Assembly (NCBI GenBank): GCA_947500525.1
Contig: CANMSH010000008.1
Span: 1 to 64,000 of the forward strand
Origin: an uncultured Flavobacteriaceae bacterium
GTDB taxonomy: Bacteria; Bacteroidota; Bacteroidia; Flavobacteriales; Flavobacteriaceae
DNA length: 64,000 bases
Direction: 5' to 3'
Shown piece by piece: positions 36,053-45,772 of this stretch (position 1 is its first letter; every line of letters starts with the position of its first letter). The position numbers and the translations under genes were made by a program. The notes under the pieces are model-generated. The model was not told the origin of the DNA and ran no database searches. It saw only the letters and a program-made list of their open reading frames with translations.

Positions 36053-36119
36053 AAGCCATTGTAAAACAATAGTAAATACATAATGTTGTGGTTAACATTT
36101 TTACTTTACAATGGCTTTT
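36053..36119. terminator. Bidirectional terminator between convergent genes
   Basis: AAGCCATTGTAAA (36053-36065) pairs with TTTACAATGGCTT (36105-36117), followed by TTTA. The loop contains a nested AATGTT/AACATT stem. It sits between the convergent hydrolase and SixA-like genes. Confidence 0.6.
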
Positions 36120-36133
36120 ATATTAAAAAATGA

Positions 36134-36634
36134 TCAGTTTTTTTTTGGTTTATGATGCTTAGGAAACTCAGTTAAAAACGTTTCTCCTTGCTTGATATTT
36201 TTCCAATGCTTTTCTTTAAATCGAATACCAATAACCCCACACGTAGGTACATGAGAGATGAATTTATCTCCAAATTTATTTACGAAGGTATTGATACCAT
36301 GATCATGACTAAAGACAATTGCCGATTCAAATCCGTCATCAAATGCTTTGACTGTTTTGATGAGATACCCATCACTAAAACTATACAATGCCTTACTTAC
36401 CTTTAAATTGGCTAACGGAAAATTAAAAGTATAACTAAAAATCATTGCCGTGTGCAATGCTCTATTTGCACAACTAGAAACAAAAAGATTAGGAGTGTCT
36501 ACCTTCTGTTTGAGAACTTCAGAAACTAAATATGCGTCATTAATACCACGTTTTTTTAGAGGTCTATCAATATCCTTGATACCTTCATATGTCCAAGAAG
36601 ACTTGGCGTGTCGAACTATATAGAGCGTTTTCAT
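36134..36634 (-). CDS. SixA-like histidine phosphatase
   Basis: This 166-residue histidine phosphatase has the RHAKSSW motif at R8-H9 and a later catalytic His region (FSHDHGIN). It resembles SixA, which removes phosphate from signalling histidines. A role in phosphoproteins or small phosphomonoesters is inference. It lies 60 nt from pdxH on the same strand. Confidence 0.85.
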   Translation of the reverse strand: MKTLYIVRHAKSSWTYEGIKDIDRPLKKRGINDAYLVSEVLKQKVDTPNLFVSSCANRALHTAMIFSYTFNFPLANLKVSKALYSFSDGYLIKTVKAFDDGFESAIVFSHDHGINTFVNKFGDKFISHVPTCGVIGIRFKEKHWKNIKQGETFLTEFPKHHKPKKN

Positions 36635-36694
36635 TTGTTTAGCGATGACATTTGAGTTATCACAGACTCAAATATAAATGTTTTATCGTAAGTT

Positions 36695-37342
36695 TTAAGG
36701 AGCAAGACGAACTTTTTTCCAATTCAAATCAGCCTCTAATGTATATCTAATTCTGTCATGCATTCTATTGGGTCTTCCTTGCCAAAATTCAATTGAAATA
36801 GGTTTCACAAGATAACCGCCCCAATGTGCAGGTCTTGGAATGTCACCATCACTAAATTTATCCTCAAAGGTTGCCAATGAATTTTCAAGTTCTTCACGAG
36901 AATGCACAATTTCACTTTGATTCGAGGCCCATGCACCTAGTTTGCTTCCGTCAGGTCGAGACTCAAAATAACCATCCGATAAATTTTCAGCTAATTTTTC
37001 AGCTGTACCTTTGATAATGATTTGCCGCTCAAAACTATGCCAGAAAAACGATAAACAAATATTTGGGTTTTGCGCAATAGCCTTTCCTTTTTCAGATAAA
37101 TAATTGGTGTAAAATATAAACCCTTCCCAATTAAATTTTTTTAATAATACCATTCTGTTTTTTGGAAATCCATCAATGCCAATGGTCGCAATATTCATAG
37201 CATTTGCTTCATGCTCGGTTTCCGATGCATCGGCACTTAAAAACCAATCTCTAAATAATGCTATCGGATTTTCGGGCGTGTTCGCTTCGAGCAGTGCGTC
37301 TTTATTATAACTCAGTCTATGGTTACTTAAATCTTTCTCCAT
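36695..37342 (-). CDS. pdxH: Pyridoxamine 5'-phosphate oxidase
   Basis: This 215-residue PNPOx forms pyridoxal 5'-phosphate from PNP or PMP. It has the FMN-binding RMVLLKKFNWEGFIFYTNY, the SFFWHSFERQIIIKG strand, the SKLGAWASNQS loop and the C-terminal EFWQGRPNRMHDRIRY motif binding substrate phosphate. The length is standard. It lies 8 nt downstream of the symporter stop on the same strand. Confidence 0.96.
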   Translation of the reverse strand: MEKDLSNHRLSYNKDALLEANTPENPIALFRDWFLSADASETEHEANAMNIATIGIDGFPKNRMVLLKKFNWEGFIFYTNYLSEKGKAIAQNPNICLSFFWHSFERQIIIKGTAEKLAENLSDGYFESRPDGSKLGAWASNQSEIVHSREELENSLATFEDKFSDGDIPRPAHWGGYLVKPISIEFWQGRPNRMHDRIRYTLEADLNWKKVRLAP

Positions 37343-37350
37343 CTATGCTG

Positions 37351-38805
37351 TTATTTTTTTCGAATTAGCCATAGTCCAACAAAGGTAATAAAACCATTTA
37401 ACGGTAATATCTCCCAATGAAATTTATAGCTTCCAATAATACTCTCAGGTAAATAAGTGATTCCAAAACTTATGGATAATGCCAGTATGGCTACAATCCA
37501 TGCATAGGTGTCTTTTATTTGATACTTAGTCAAAATACCAAATGCAAATAACCCTAATAAAGGCCCATAGGTAAATGTGGCAAATTTAAATAGGTTTCCC
37601 ACAACATTACCATCCAGAGAATTGAAGAGAATCACAACAAAAATCAAGAGAATAGAAACGCCAACATGTACTTTCTTACGCAATGGTTTTTGTGTCTCTT
37701 TGGGCTTGTTTTCGATATCGAGAAAATCGACAGAAAATGAAGTTGTTAGTGAAGTCAAAGCACTATCGGCACTAGAATATGCTGCTGCAATAAGACCAAT
37801 TATAAAAACAACCGCTAAAGGTTTTCCTAGATCTTGATTTACCGCTATTTCAGGGAATAACAAGTCTGTTCTTGTTCGGCCATCTACAACAGGAATTTCA
37901 ACACCCAATTGTTCAGAATAAATAAATAAGAGCGCACCAAGCGATAGAAATACAAAATTTACAATAACTAATAAAACCGCCATTGATGTCATATTTTTTT
38001 TAGCATCTCTTTCATTTTTACAGGTTAGATTCTTTTGCATCATATCTTGATCTAGACCCGTCATGGCGATGGTAATAAAAATTCCACCAATAAAATATTT
38101 CCAAAAATAGGTAGTAGCATTGGGGTCGTCAAAAAAGAAAATCTTTCCTTTCTCTGCAAATTGATTAGAGTTTAGAAACTCTAAATACGACCAATCTAAT
38201 TGTTGATTTATAAGGTAAATGGCAAGCCCAACCGCGGTTAACATAGTTAATGTTTGTAATGTATCTGTCCAAACAATAGTTTTGATACCACCTCTAAATG
38301 TATAAACCCATATTAATAAAATAGAAATAACAACGGTCAACCAAAAGGGTACGTTTATTTGTTCGAAAACAATATATTGCATGGCAAGGGCCACTAAAAA
38401 CAATCGAAACGAAGCTCCTGTGACTCTAGAGAGTAAAAAGAAAAAAGCGCCTGTTTTATAGCTCGTTTTACCGAAACGTTCTTCTAAATATTGATAAATG
38501 GAAGTAACATTCATTCTATAGTAAATGGGTAATAACACAAATGAAATAATCAAGTAACCTACTAAAAATCCAAAAACACCTTGCATATAAGCAAATTGTT
38601 GCCCTCCAATTAATCCAGGAACCGATATAAAGGTAACCCCAGAAAGAGATGCTCCAATCATACCAAAGGCTACAATATACCATGGAGATTGTTTATTTGC
38701 TTTGAAAAAGGTTTCGTTAGAATCGTTTTTACCAGTAAAATATGAGATCAATAAAAGGATTGCAAAGTAGCCAGCAATAAGGAGTAATATATGTAATGGT
38801 TGCAT
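37351..38805 (-). CDS. Sodium:solute symporter (SSS family)
   Basis: This 484-residue SSS-family transporter has about 13 helices, with signature AFGMIGASLSGVTFISVPG and SSADSALTSLTTSF. The substrate is unknown; sugars, proline or pantothenate are all possible in this family. The upstream TTG at 38832 gives a longer frame, but ATG at 38805 (MQPLHILLL) is the usual start. It precedes pdxH by 8 nt, so they may be cotranscribed. Confidence 0.88.
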   Translation of the reverse strand: MQPLHILLLIAGYFAILLLISYFTGKNDSNETFFKANKQSPWYIVAFGMIGASLSGVTFISVPGLIGGQQFAYMQGVFGFLVGYLIISFVLLPIYYRMNVTSIYQYLEERFGKTSYKTGAFFFLLSRVTGASFRLFLVALAMQYIVFEQINVPFWLTVVISILLIWVYTFRGGIKTIVWTDTLQTLTMLTAVGLAIYLINQQLDWSYLEFLNSNQFAEKGKIFFFDDPNATTYFWKYFIGGIFITIAMTGLDQDMMQKNLTCKNERDAKKNMTSMAVLLVIVNFVFLSLGALLFIYSEQLGVEIPVVDGRTRTDLLFPEIAVNQDLGKPLAVVFIIGLIAAAYSSADSALTSLTTSFSVDFLDIENKPKETQKPLRKKVHVGVSILLIFVVILFNSLDGNVVGNLFKFATFTYGPLLGLFAFGILTKYQIKDTYAWIVAILALSISFGITYLPESIIGSYKFHWEILPLNGFITFVGLWLIRKK

Positions 38806-38870
38806 GAATTCAATATATAGTTCAAGATACAATAACGATAGCTAAGATAGTATTTTTAGTAGAAAGAAAA

Positions 38871-38902
38871 TTGAAAACCTATAACCGAAAATTGTACATT
38901 TG
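38871..38902 (+). promoter_or_regulatory. Promoter of recR with a near-leaderless start
   Basis: A -33 TTG (38871-38873) is separated by 21 nt from TACATTTG (38895-38902), a clear TAnnTTTG match. The recR ATG lies 5 nt further, so the mRNA probably begins at or near the start codon. Confidence 0.65.
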
Positions 38903-38907
38903 TCATT

Positions 38908-39525
38908 ATGAATTTTTCTTCGAAATTATTAGAAAATGCTGTAAACGAAGTTTCTCAATTACCTGGAATTGGAAAACGAACTGCTTTACGTTTAGTCTTG
39001 TATTTATTAAAGCAACCAAAAGAACGTACGAGTTATTTAACAACTGCTTTAGAACAGCTTAGAAATGATGTTAAATTGTGTGAAAAATGTCATAATATTT
39101 CTGATGTTACCATTTGTGAAATCTGTTCAAGTAAGCAACGAAATGCCTCGATAATATGCGTGGTAGAGGATATACGTGATGTCATGGCTATTGAAAGTAC
39201 TTCGCAATTTAGAGGTATGTATCATGTACTTGGCGGAAAAATTTCACCTATTGAAGGTGTTGGGCCTCAGAACTTAACAATTGGAAGTCTTGTAGATAGG
39301 GTAAAGAGTGGGGAAGTAGAGGAAATTGTTTTTGCCTTGAGCTCCACTATGGAAGGTGATACAACCAATTTTTATATTTATAGACAAATAGAAGCCTACA
39401 ATGTAAAAGTTTCTACCATTGCTCGCGGAATTTCAGTGGGTGATGAACTTGAATATGCTGATGAGGTTACTTTGGGTCGTAGTATTTTGAATAGAATTCC
39501 GTTTGAAAATAGTTTAAAAGCTTAA
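38908..39525 (+). CDS. recR: Recombination mediator RecR
   Basis: This 205-residue RecR loads RecA at gaps with RecO. The helix-hairpin-helix is near the start ([20 protein letters not shown]). A zinc finger comprises [16 protein letters not shown] (four Cys) and the Toprim domain includes [13 protein letters not shown], then the C-terminal [19 protein letters not shown] segment. It is flanked by the symporter (divergent) and the MG2/TonB-plug gene (convergent). Confidence 0.97.
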   Translation: MNFSSKLLENAVNEVSQLPGIGKRTALRLVLYLLKQPKERTSYLTTALEQLRNDVKLCEKCHNISDVTICEICSSKQRNASIICVVEDIRDVMAIESTSQFRGMYHVLGGKISPIEGVGPQNLTIGSLVDRVKSGEVEEIVFALSSTMEGDTTNFYIYRQIEAYNVKVSTIARGISVGDELEYADEVTLGRSILNRIPFENSLKA

Positions 39526-39589
39526 ATGAAGTCATTGTTTGCATAAAAACGGCTCTTTCAACAGTAAGTATCTTATATATTGTAAACGC

Positions 39590-42103
39590 TTAATTTACTT
39601 TATCAATAATATCGAATTCATAGGTTCCTTTTATAGGTTGCCCTTTATTTGTAAGTCCTTCAATATAGACTACGTATGAACCTTCTTTATCTCCTGTAAA
39701 AAATGCTAACTCTTTGTTTTTGAGAAAAGGTTCCCAATATAATGTAGAGCGATAGTCGGGCTTCGCATACGCCTCTTTTTGTACACTATAGTTGGGTTTG
39801 TAGAATTCCTTTGCCGAATAAAAACCTTCAATACTAAAATTAGTGACACCAGGATATGGCTCATTTGAACTTGTATCGGTATTAAAATTATAGGTATATG
39901 CAGCAACAACACCGTTTGTTCCTCGTGTTCCATAGAAGGCAGCATCTGCACCTTTTAGTACATCTATAAATGAAATTTCACTAGCCTGCATATTGCTGAA
40001 TATATCGGCCGGAATAGGTGAGCCATCTAAAAGAAAAAGCGGATCAGAACTAGCAACAAAAGAAGAGACCCCTCTAATAATAATACGCTGGTTTGGATAT
40101 GCGCCTCGAATTTGCACACCGCCTACACGTGCTAATAAATCAATGACGCTGGCTGCCTCCGTACCGGGTATAGAATCTGTAAATAATCTATCGGATGGCG
40201 TACCATAGCTAACCAAATCTTCTATTTTCTCATCTATAATTTCTTGTCGTGTTTTTACTTTTCCTTTAATTTGAACCACGTCTAATTCAACCGCTTGAGC
40301 ATCATATCTAAAACCTGCAATCTTTTTTTGCTTACTATCTTCTAGAAAACTTTCTAACATTTTTAAGTCAACCTCAAGAGGTTTCTTTTTTTTCAACCTA
40401 TTGGGTGTCGAGAGCGGAATTATTGGATCTAATTGGATCGAAATTTTGTCCTTATCGAAACTTTTACCTTGAATTACTGCTTTAAGAGTATCAGTAAATA
40501 CATATGGGCCAAAACTAAATATACCTAATTTATCCGTTTCCTTTTTTTCTTGAAAAATACCGTCGTTTAAAATGTTAAGGGTAACGAGTCCTGGCTTTAT
40601 GGCATATTTATTATTAAATTTTCGAGTTTTTCCAGTAACCATAATTCCTTGTTCTCCTTTAAGAATAGGAGTTTGTTTAAGGTCATTTTTAATGAAGTCA
40701 GTCCATAAAAAACGTCTCCACCCATGTGTTAACATCAATACATCTAACACATACTTTCTTTGTTGCTTTTTTTCTTCTACAAAGAAGTAATTTGGATCGA
40801 CAACCGATCCTCCAATATCTGAATCTAATAAAAGCCAACTTTCGATATTGGCTGGTCGTATTCCATTTTCGTTTTTAGTATTTTTGTCTACTACACTTAT
40901 AGAAAAATCACCTTCAATAGGATTCTTCTTATTGGCATCGGTTATAGAGACATCTAGCATAACTTTTTCTCTAAATCCATATGTGTTTTTATTAGATTTT
41001 AAAGTTAATAAATGATCGTTTTCTGGGTTGTCAACAAAAGTAAGTCGTTCACAAATTGGCTTCCCATCTGGTGTAAATAAGGTAAAATGAACAACACCAT
41101 CCTGTATATCTCGATAGACGAGTTTTACAGTATGCACTTGTTTTTTTTCAGATTGCTCTACATATTTAAAGAAAGTACTGCCTCTAATATGACCTAAAAG
41201 TGCGACATTTTTTAGGCCCCCTTTAATATTCGTAGCGATCTCTAACAACATATGGTCTGTATTATTCTTTACACCTAATACATACCCTTTTTCTAATGGG
41301 GTTGGAATCCGAAATACTTCACTATTGCTGGTGTTAATTTCTGCCGTATAAGTCTCTCCTTTTTTAGGTGTAAATTGGGTTTTACCAAGACCAAATTTGT
41401 AGGTTCTAAAAAGTGCTACACTATTGCCTTTACTATCATAAATAGTGCCCTGAAGTTCGATACCATTACCATTCTCATCTTCTGCTTTAATACCGAGTAC
41501 ACTGGTTAGTCCTGTTACTAAATTACCTCCTTCAGGATAAAATCTAAGTGTTGGCTTATTAATTTTTTGTTGGTTTGTTACTTCTTTTTTCTCTGATAAA
41601 GAGTTCACAGTTTCGGTTGTCTCTATTTTCGGTCCATAAATTTCTGTTTGAGATATTTTTTGGTTCCAAATTGGAATTTCTTTTTCAAACAATACCGAGT
41701 TTGCTTGATCCAGCATATATTTTGTGTAGGATCTTAAGAGGTAAGTACCTTGTTTTAGTTCATTGTCTAATAAAATGTCACCGCTCGCACCACTAGTTCC
41801 TGAATACAATTTTCTATGTGCGACTATACTATCTTTTTCATCTAACAAATCTACATATACCACTTTACTCTTGTCACTCAATAAATGGTCAACTCCGTTT
41901 ACTAAATAGGTCTTAAACCATATAGTTTCACCATTGGTATAAAGCTCTTTATCTGTATGCACATAAATTTTTTCTGGTGGATTTACAGTTTTGTAAGCTT
42001 CTAATTTTTTTAAAACAGAATCGAGAACATTTTCAGTCGGAACCAAAAATGAAATTAAAAAGTAACAACTAAATAACCCAAGAAAGATTTTTTTATAATT
42101 CAT
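39590..42103 (-). CDS. MG2/TonB-plug outer membrane-associated protein
   Basis: This 837-residue protein has a signal peptide ending LVPTEN and an alpha-2-macroglobulin MG2-like beginning (YVHTDKELYTNGETIWFKTYLVNG). More beta domains follow, then a TonB-dependent receptor plug-type domain near residues 640-720 (PNQRIIIRGVSSF, LFLLDGSPIPADIFSNM, IDVLKGADAAFYGTRGTNGVV). No full 22-strand barrel remains after it, so it is not a complete TonB receptor. The combination is common in Bacteroidetes and may help anchor or stabilise outer membrane complexes; this is inference. It is convergent with recR. Confidence 0.8.
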   Translation of the reverse strand: MNYKKIFLGLFSCYFLISFLVPTENVLDSVLKKLEAYKTVNPPEKIYVHTDKELYTNGETIWFKTYLVNGVDHLLSDKSKVVYVDLLDEKDSIVAHRKLYSGTSGASGDILLDNELKQGTYLLRSYTKYMLDQANSVLFEKEIPIWNQKISQTEIYGPKIETTETVNSLSEKKEVTNQQKINKPTLRFYPEGGNLVTGLTSVLGIKAEDENGNGIELQGTIYDSKGNSVALFRTYKFGLGKTQFTPKKGETYTAEINTSNSEVFRIPTPLEKGYVLGVKNNTDHMLLEIATNIKGGLKNVALLGHIRGSTFFKYVEQSEKKQVHTVKLVYRDIQDGVVHFTLFTPDGKPICERLTFVDNPENDHLLTLKSNKNTYGFREKVMLDVSITDANKKNPIEGDFSISVVDKNTKNENGIRPANIESWLLLDSDIGGSVVDPNYFFVEEKKQQRKYVLDVLMLTHGWRRFLWTDFIKNDLKQTPILKGEQGIMVTGKTRKFNNKYAIKPGLVTLNILNDGIFQEKKETDKLGIFSFGPYVFTDTLKAVIQGKSFDKDKISIQLDPIIPLSTPNRLKKKKPLEVDLKMLESFLEDSKQKKIAGFRYDAQAVELDVVQIKGKVKTRQEIIDEKIEDLVSYGTPSDRLFTDSIPGTEAASVIDLLARVGGVQIRGAYPNQRIIIRGVSSFVASSDPLFLLDGSPIPADIFSNMQASEISFIDVLKGADAAFYGTRGTNGVVAAYTYNFNTDTSSNEPYPGVTNFSIEGFYSAKEFYKPNYSVQKEAYAKPDYRSTLYWEPFLKNKELAFFTGDKEGSYVVYIEGLTNKGQPIKGTYEFDIIDKVN

Positions 42104-42270
42104 AAGGAATGTCAGAATAGTAATGATGTGATAGGATAAAGTTACTCATAAATTCTTTATGAGATATGTATCAATTTTTAAGAAAATGTTAAAGTGACCA
42201 TTTCATAAATATATACTTCATACCTGTAACGATTTATGACTTCAATAGTCTATAAGGGTAAAGGAACTTA

Positions 42271-43080
42271 ATGAAAACATTAACCTTAGGTAATTACTAT
42301 GGTAGAAAGAAGCAAGAACTTGTTTTAAAAGATATAGTGTTGTCTGAGTATGACTACCTCATTGCCAGAACTGACTGGCATTTTCATGAAAATCCTTATT
42401 TCATGTATCTTCTTCAAGGAGATGTGTATGATGTGAATAAAAAAAGAAAAACTGTATGTCCGCCGGGAAGTTTTTTGCTCCATAATTGGCAAGAAGAACA
42501 TTATAACTCAAAACACTCATTAAACGCAAGAGGTTTTCATGTTGAATTTAAGCGCTCATGGTTTGATGCAAAAAAAATAGACATTGATTTATGGGAAGGA
42601 AGTCAACTTATTGAAAATCCAGAATTACATCATTTATTGGCGAAATTATACCTTGAATTTAAATGTCAAGACGAATTTTCAGAAGCTACTATTGAATTAC
42701 TCTTATACGAATTATGTGAAAAGTTAACTTTTAAAAGACGCGTTGGTCTAGTTTATGAACCTTCTTGGATTCCTTTGCTAAAAGAATTCTTACATGACGG
42801 TTGTGATCATATGAGTCTCGATTTTCTTTCAAAAGAACTAAATGTGCACCCGGTTCATTTATCACGATCAATTCCGAAGTATCTCGGAACCACGTTGGGA
42901 GATTATCTACGTCAGCAAAAAATTAAAAAAGCCTTAAGTTATATGATGAACCCCAAGCTTTCTCTAACCGAAATTGCTTATCAATGTGGATTTTCAGATC
43001 AAAGTCATTTTTCACGGACCTTTAAATTGTATTTTGCCAAAACTCCCAATAGGTATAGAAAAGAAATAGTAGGAGGTTAA
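42271..43080 (+). CDS. AraC-family transcription regulator
   Basis: This 269-residue regulator has an N-terminal cupin-like sensing domain (DWHFHENPYFMYLLQGDVYD with conserved His) and a C-terminal AraC DNA-binding domain of about 100 residues (SLTEIAYQCGFSDQSHFSRTFKLYFAKTPNRYRKE). It lies 53 nt upstream of a serine hydrolase in the same direction and may control it. The ligand is unknown. Confidence 0.9.
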   Translation: MKTLTLGNYYGRKKQELVLKDIVLSEYDYLIARTDWHFHENPYFMYLLQGDVYDVNKKRKTVCPPGSFLLHNWQEEHYNSKHSLNARGFHVEFKRSWFDAKKIDIDLWEGSQLIENPELHHLLAKLYLEFKCQDEFSEATIELLLYELCEKLTFKRRVGLVYEPSWIPLLKEFLHDGCDHMSLDFLSKELNVHPVHLSRSIPKYLGTTLGDYLRQQKIKKALSYMMNPKLSLTEIAYQCGFSDQSHFSRTFKLYFAKTPNRYRKEIVGG

Positions 43081-43133
43081 TATCATTCTATTTTGAGGGT
43101 TTTTAGAACCCTATTTTTGAAAAAAACAATATT

Positions 43134-44210
43134 ATGAATAAAAACAGCATGTTTATGTGTTTCGTACTACTAGGTCACCTAGTATATGCACAATTGAATT
43201 TTTCGAAGGTAAATTCTTTAGATAGTTCACTACTTAAAAAAATGGACAGTACTGTGAAGGCCGGTACATATGAAAAAATTACAAGTATATTAATTGCGAA
43301 AAACGGAGACGTACTTTTCGAAAAATACTATGGAAGTAATGATATAAATTCAAAACATAACACACGATCTGGTACAAAAACAATGGCAACACTCTTAACT
43401 GGAATTGCTATTAAAAAAGGGTTTATTAACTCTGAAAAGGATAAAATTTTTGACTATTTACCGCAAAAGTTACCTGTTGAGAATCCTAACAAAAGAAAAG
43501 CTACGATTAGTATCGAAGACTTGTTAACCATGAGCTCTATGTTAGAATGCAATGATAATAATAGTTTTTCTAGAGGTAATGAAGAGAGAATGTACTTGAT
43601 AGAAGATTGGACTCAATTTTTCGTGAATTTACCCATACGTTCATATACGTTTAATCCTAAGCCTGAAGAATTGCCTTATGGTCGTTCTTTTAGTTATTGT
43701 ACAGCAGGTGCGGCTACAATGGCCGAAGTAGTGGAGTCTGCCATTAAAATGAAATTAGATCAATTTGCTAAAAAAGAGTTACTAACACCATTAGGAATTA
43801 GCGATTATAAATTGCACTATACACCACAAGGAATTTTGAACACAGCTGGAGGAAGTGAATATAGAAGTAGAGATTTCTTAAAGTTGATTCAGTTATGTTT
43901 GAATAAAGGGAAATGGAACGGAAAAGAAATCATTCCGGCGTCTTGGATAGAGAAAGCATCTACACCGAAAGTAGAGGCATTTGGAGGCATGAAATATGGC
44001 TATTTGTTTTGGTTGGCTGATTTTGGAACTAAAAAGAAAGTATCAACATTCGCTATGGCGGGCAATGGAGGAAATAAGATAATTGCATGCCCGGAGTTGG
44101 GGCTGACAGTAGTACTAACATCGACCAATTATAATAATAGGAAAGCACATCGATATACCAATGAACTTATGGATAAGTTTATTGTTCCTGCATTCATAGA
44201 TGCGAACTAA
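43134..44210 (+). CDS. Secreted beta-lactamase-family serine hydrolase
   Basis: This 358-residue exported protein has a signal peptide ending VYAQ. SxxK is S79-G-T-K82 (in RSGTKTM). The second motif is Y188-C-T190 rather than YxN, and a third-motif region near AGNGGNKI is atypical. It therefore resembles esterase or peptidase-like class C relatives more than true beta-lactamases. It is linked with the AraC regulator upstream and ends at a bidirectional terminator. Confidence 0.85.
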   Translation: MNKNSMFMCFVLLGHLVYAQLNFSKVNSLDSSLLKKMDSTVKAGTYEKITSILIAKNGDVLFEKYYGSNDINSKHNTRSGTKTMATLLTGIAIKKGFINSEKDKIFDYLPQKLPVENPNKRKATISIEDLLTMSSMLECNDNNSFSRGNEERMYLIEDWTQFFVNLPIRSYTFNPKPEELPYGRSFSYCTAGAATMAEVVESAIKMKLDQFAKKELLTPLGISDYKLHYTPQGILNTAGGSEYRSRDFLKLIQLCLNKGKWNGKEIIPASWIEKASTPKVEAFGGMKYGYLFWLADFGTKKKVSTFAMAGNGGNKIIACPELGLTVVLTSTNYNNRKAHRYTNELMDKFIVPAFIDAN

Positions 44211-44230
44211 TTATTAGTGTCATAGAAAAA

Positions 44231-44264
44231 AAGCACTAATGATTTTTATGAATCACTAGTGCTT
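44231..44264. terminator. Bidirectional terminator between hydrolase and SPW genes
   Basis: AAGCACTAATGATT pairs with AATCACTAGTGCTT (one mismatch) over a short loop. It lies between the convergent genes ending at 44210 and 44303. Confidence 0.7.
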
Positions 44265-44302
44265 GTTAAATTGTAAAGAGGGGAATTCTTCAACAATTAT
44301 TT

Positions 44303-44659
44303 TTAAATAGCTACCACTTCGGGTTTATGCAAACTGACTACTGCAAGTACTGCAGCACCGTTGATCCAATAGTAATAAGCATCTATTCCTTCGAATGAAA
44401 AAATAAATGGAGCCAAAATGAAAACTATGGCCACTAGAAAATCGACAATGAGATGCATTTTGTACGAGATTACTCGGAAAGCTCCTAAGTGATGATCTGT
44501 TAATAAAGTTAAGAGAAAAGCTGCAATACCAGTCGCTACTGATAGTTGTAATGCAATGGGGTTAGAACTTCCTAATCCTAGAACGAAGGGCAGTACTATT
44601 AAGGCAATAGCCACCGGATAATCTAAGAAAGCGTGAATTCTTTTAGTTACGAATTTCAT
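44303..44659 (-). CDS. SPW-type integral membrane protein
   Basis: This 118-residue protein has four hydrophobic segments in two matching halves: ALIVLPFVLGLGSSNPIALQLSVATGIAAFLLTLLT and HLIVDFLVAIVFILAPFIFSFEGIDAYYYWINGAAVLAVVSL (not given as single runs). The LAP/LPF...W pattern fits SPW-repeat proteins. Function unknown. It lies downstream of the YHS and SnoaL-like genes on the same strand. Confidence 0.75.
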   Translation of the reverse strand: MKFVTKRIHAFLDYPVAIALIVLPFVLGLGSSNPIALQLSVATGIAAFLLTLLTDHHLGAFRVISYKMHLIVDFLVAIVFILAPFIFSFEGIDAYYYWINGAAVLAVVSLHKPEVVAI

Positions 44660-44841
44660 AATTTTGTTTTTAAGTTATTTTAATTCAAAGGTGAGATTAT
44701 TAGCAAACGTAGATACTACCAAAAACTCGCCTTTTATTGTACTTTTTGTTAATTTGAAAAGACAAACAACATTGAAGTACAAAATCGGATTAAGAGTTTG
44801 TACTTCAAATGCTATCTATCTTTATGTTAAATGTGCTATTT

Positions 44842-45312
44842 TTAGTTGTGCGTTTTACTAAGTTTATTCCAATTCTTATCGGCTACACCTTTTAATTTAC
44901 CATGGTTATTTTCGGCTAACCATAATTGCTTTGCGTCTAGCTCTAGATTGTTTAAATACAAATAGTATTTGTCATTTTTCACGATGAATTTGTTAGGATC
45001 TACTCTAAACTTGGCACCAGCATATACACCAAAAGCACAGAATCCGCCATATTGTGGTAAGTATTTCGCCGGATTTTTATCAAAAGTGGCTTTTTGCTTC
45101 GCTGAGGTAAAATAATAAACTACTTTTTGATATTCTGATTTAAATGCTTTGTTTCCAATTTGTGCCAAACCAAGGTCTAAATAAGAAACAGGGCTATATC
45201 CTGCTAAGGCAATATTACTATTATCAATATTATTACCCATTTTGTCTTGAGCTACTAATGCAGTAGAAAATACAAGAGCTACTATTACTGTTAATGATTT
45301 TAAAATTTTCAT
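44842..45312 (-). CDS. YHS-domain secreted protein
   Basis: This 156-residue exported protein (signal ending ALVAQ) has a YHS-like segment: SNIALAGYSPVSYLDLG and YYFTSAKQKATFDKNPAKYLPQYGGFCAFGVYAG. YHS domains may bind metals and are found in heavy-metal and monooxygenase systems. It follows the SnoaL-like gene by 33 nt. Metal binding is inference. Confidence 0.85.
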   Translation of the reverse strand: MKILKSLTVIVALVFSTALVAQDKMGNNIDNSNIALAGYSPVSYLDLGLAQIGNKAFKSEYQKVVYYFTSAKQKATFDKNPAKYLPQYGGFCAFGVYAGAKFRVDPNKFIVKNDKYYLYLNNLELDAKQLWLAENNHGKLKGVADKNWNKLSKTHN

Positions 45313-45345
45313 GTCTTTATGTGTTTAAGTTTTAATTTATGTTTA

Positions 45346-45699
45346 TTAAGCTGCGTTAAAATATTCTTCTTCAATTACTTTTCCATCTGCATTCCACGTT
45401 CTGCGTATGATTTCATGCCAGTAGATTTTACTACCATCTTTCATGTCGAAGTCGAATGTGAATTCTGATGCCGATACGTTTCCATCAACAATAGAGTTGT
45501 GGTGTGTAATTCCGTTTACTTTCGCAATAGCGCCTGCGAAACCTTCCATTTTTGCGATCATTTCTGATTTTCCATGAGTTTTACCATTTCCATAATCAGA
45601 AGTGTTTGCATTGTCAGCAAAAAATTCTTTTACTGCCTCTACGATAGCACCTTTTGATACAATCGCATCGATTTTTTGTGTTTGTTCTTTAATATTCAT
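45346..45699 (-). CDS. SnoaL-like (NTF2-fold) protein
   Basis: This 117-residue protein of the SnoaL-like/NTF2 fold has AIVEAVKEFFADNANTSDYGNG and the terminal EIIRRTWNADGKVIEEEYF. Such small proteins act as isomerases, dehydratases or binding modules, and the active residues are not evident here. It precedes the YHS gene on the same strand and lies 73 nt downstream of the double-AraC regulator, its probable controller. Confidence 0.8.
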   Translation of the reverse strand: MNIKEQTQKIDAIVSKGAIVEAVKEFFADNANTSDYGNGKTHGKSEMIAKMEGFAGAIAKVNGITHHNSIVDGNVSASEFTFDFDMKDGSKIYWHEIIRRTWNADGKVIEEEYFNAA

Positions 45700-45772
45700 C
45701 TTTTTTATTTTTAGTGATTAATACACTGCAAAGATGAGGTGGTATTGAAGTCTTTTTGCTACAAAAAAAGGA

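Noticed and set aside
39590..42103. Complete TonB-dependent transporter
   Set aside because: The plug-like domain is present, but no beta-barrel of about 500 residues follows; it is MG2/plug only.
44664..44861. 65-codon ORF on the plus strand in the gap before the YHS gene
   Set aside because: It lies in AT-rich intergenic DNA without conserved features and overlaps the adjacent gene end.
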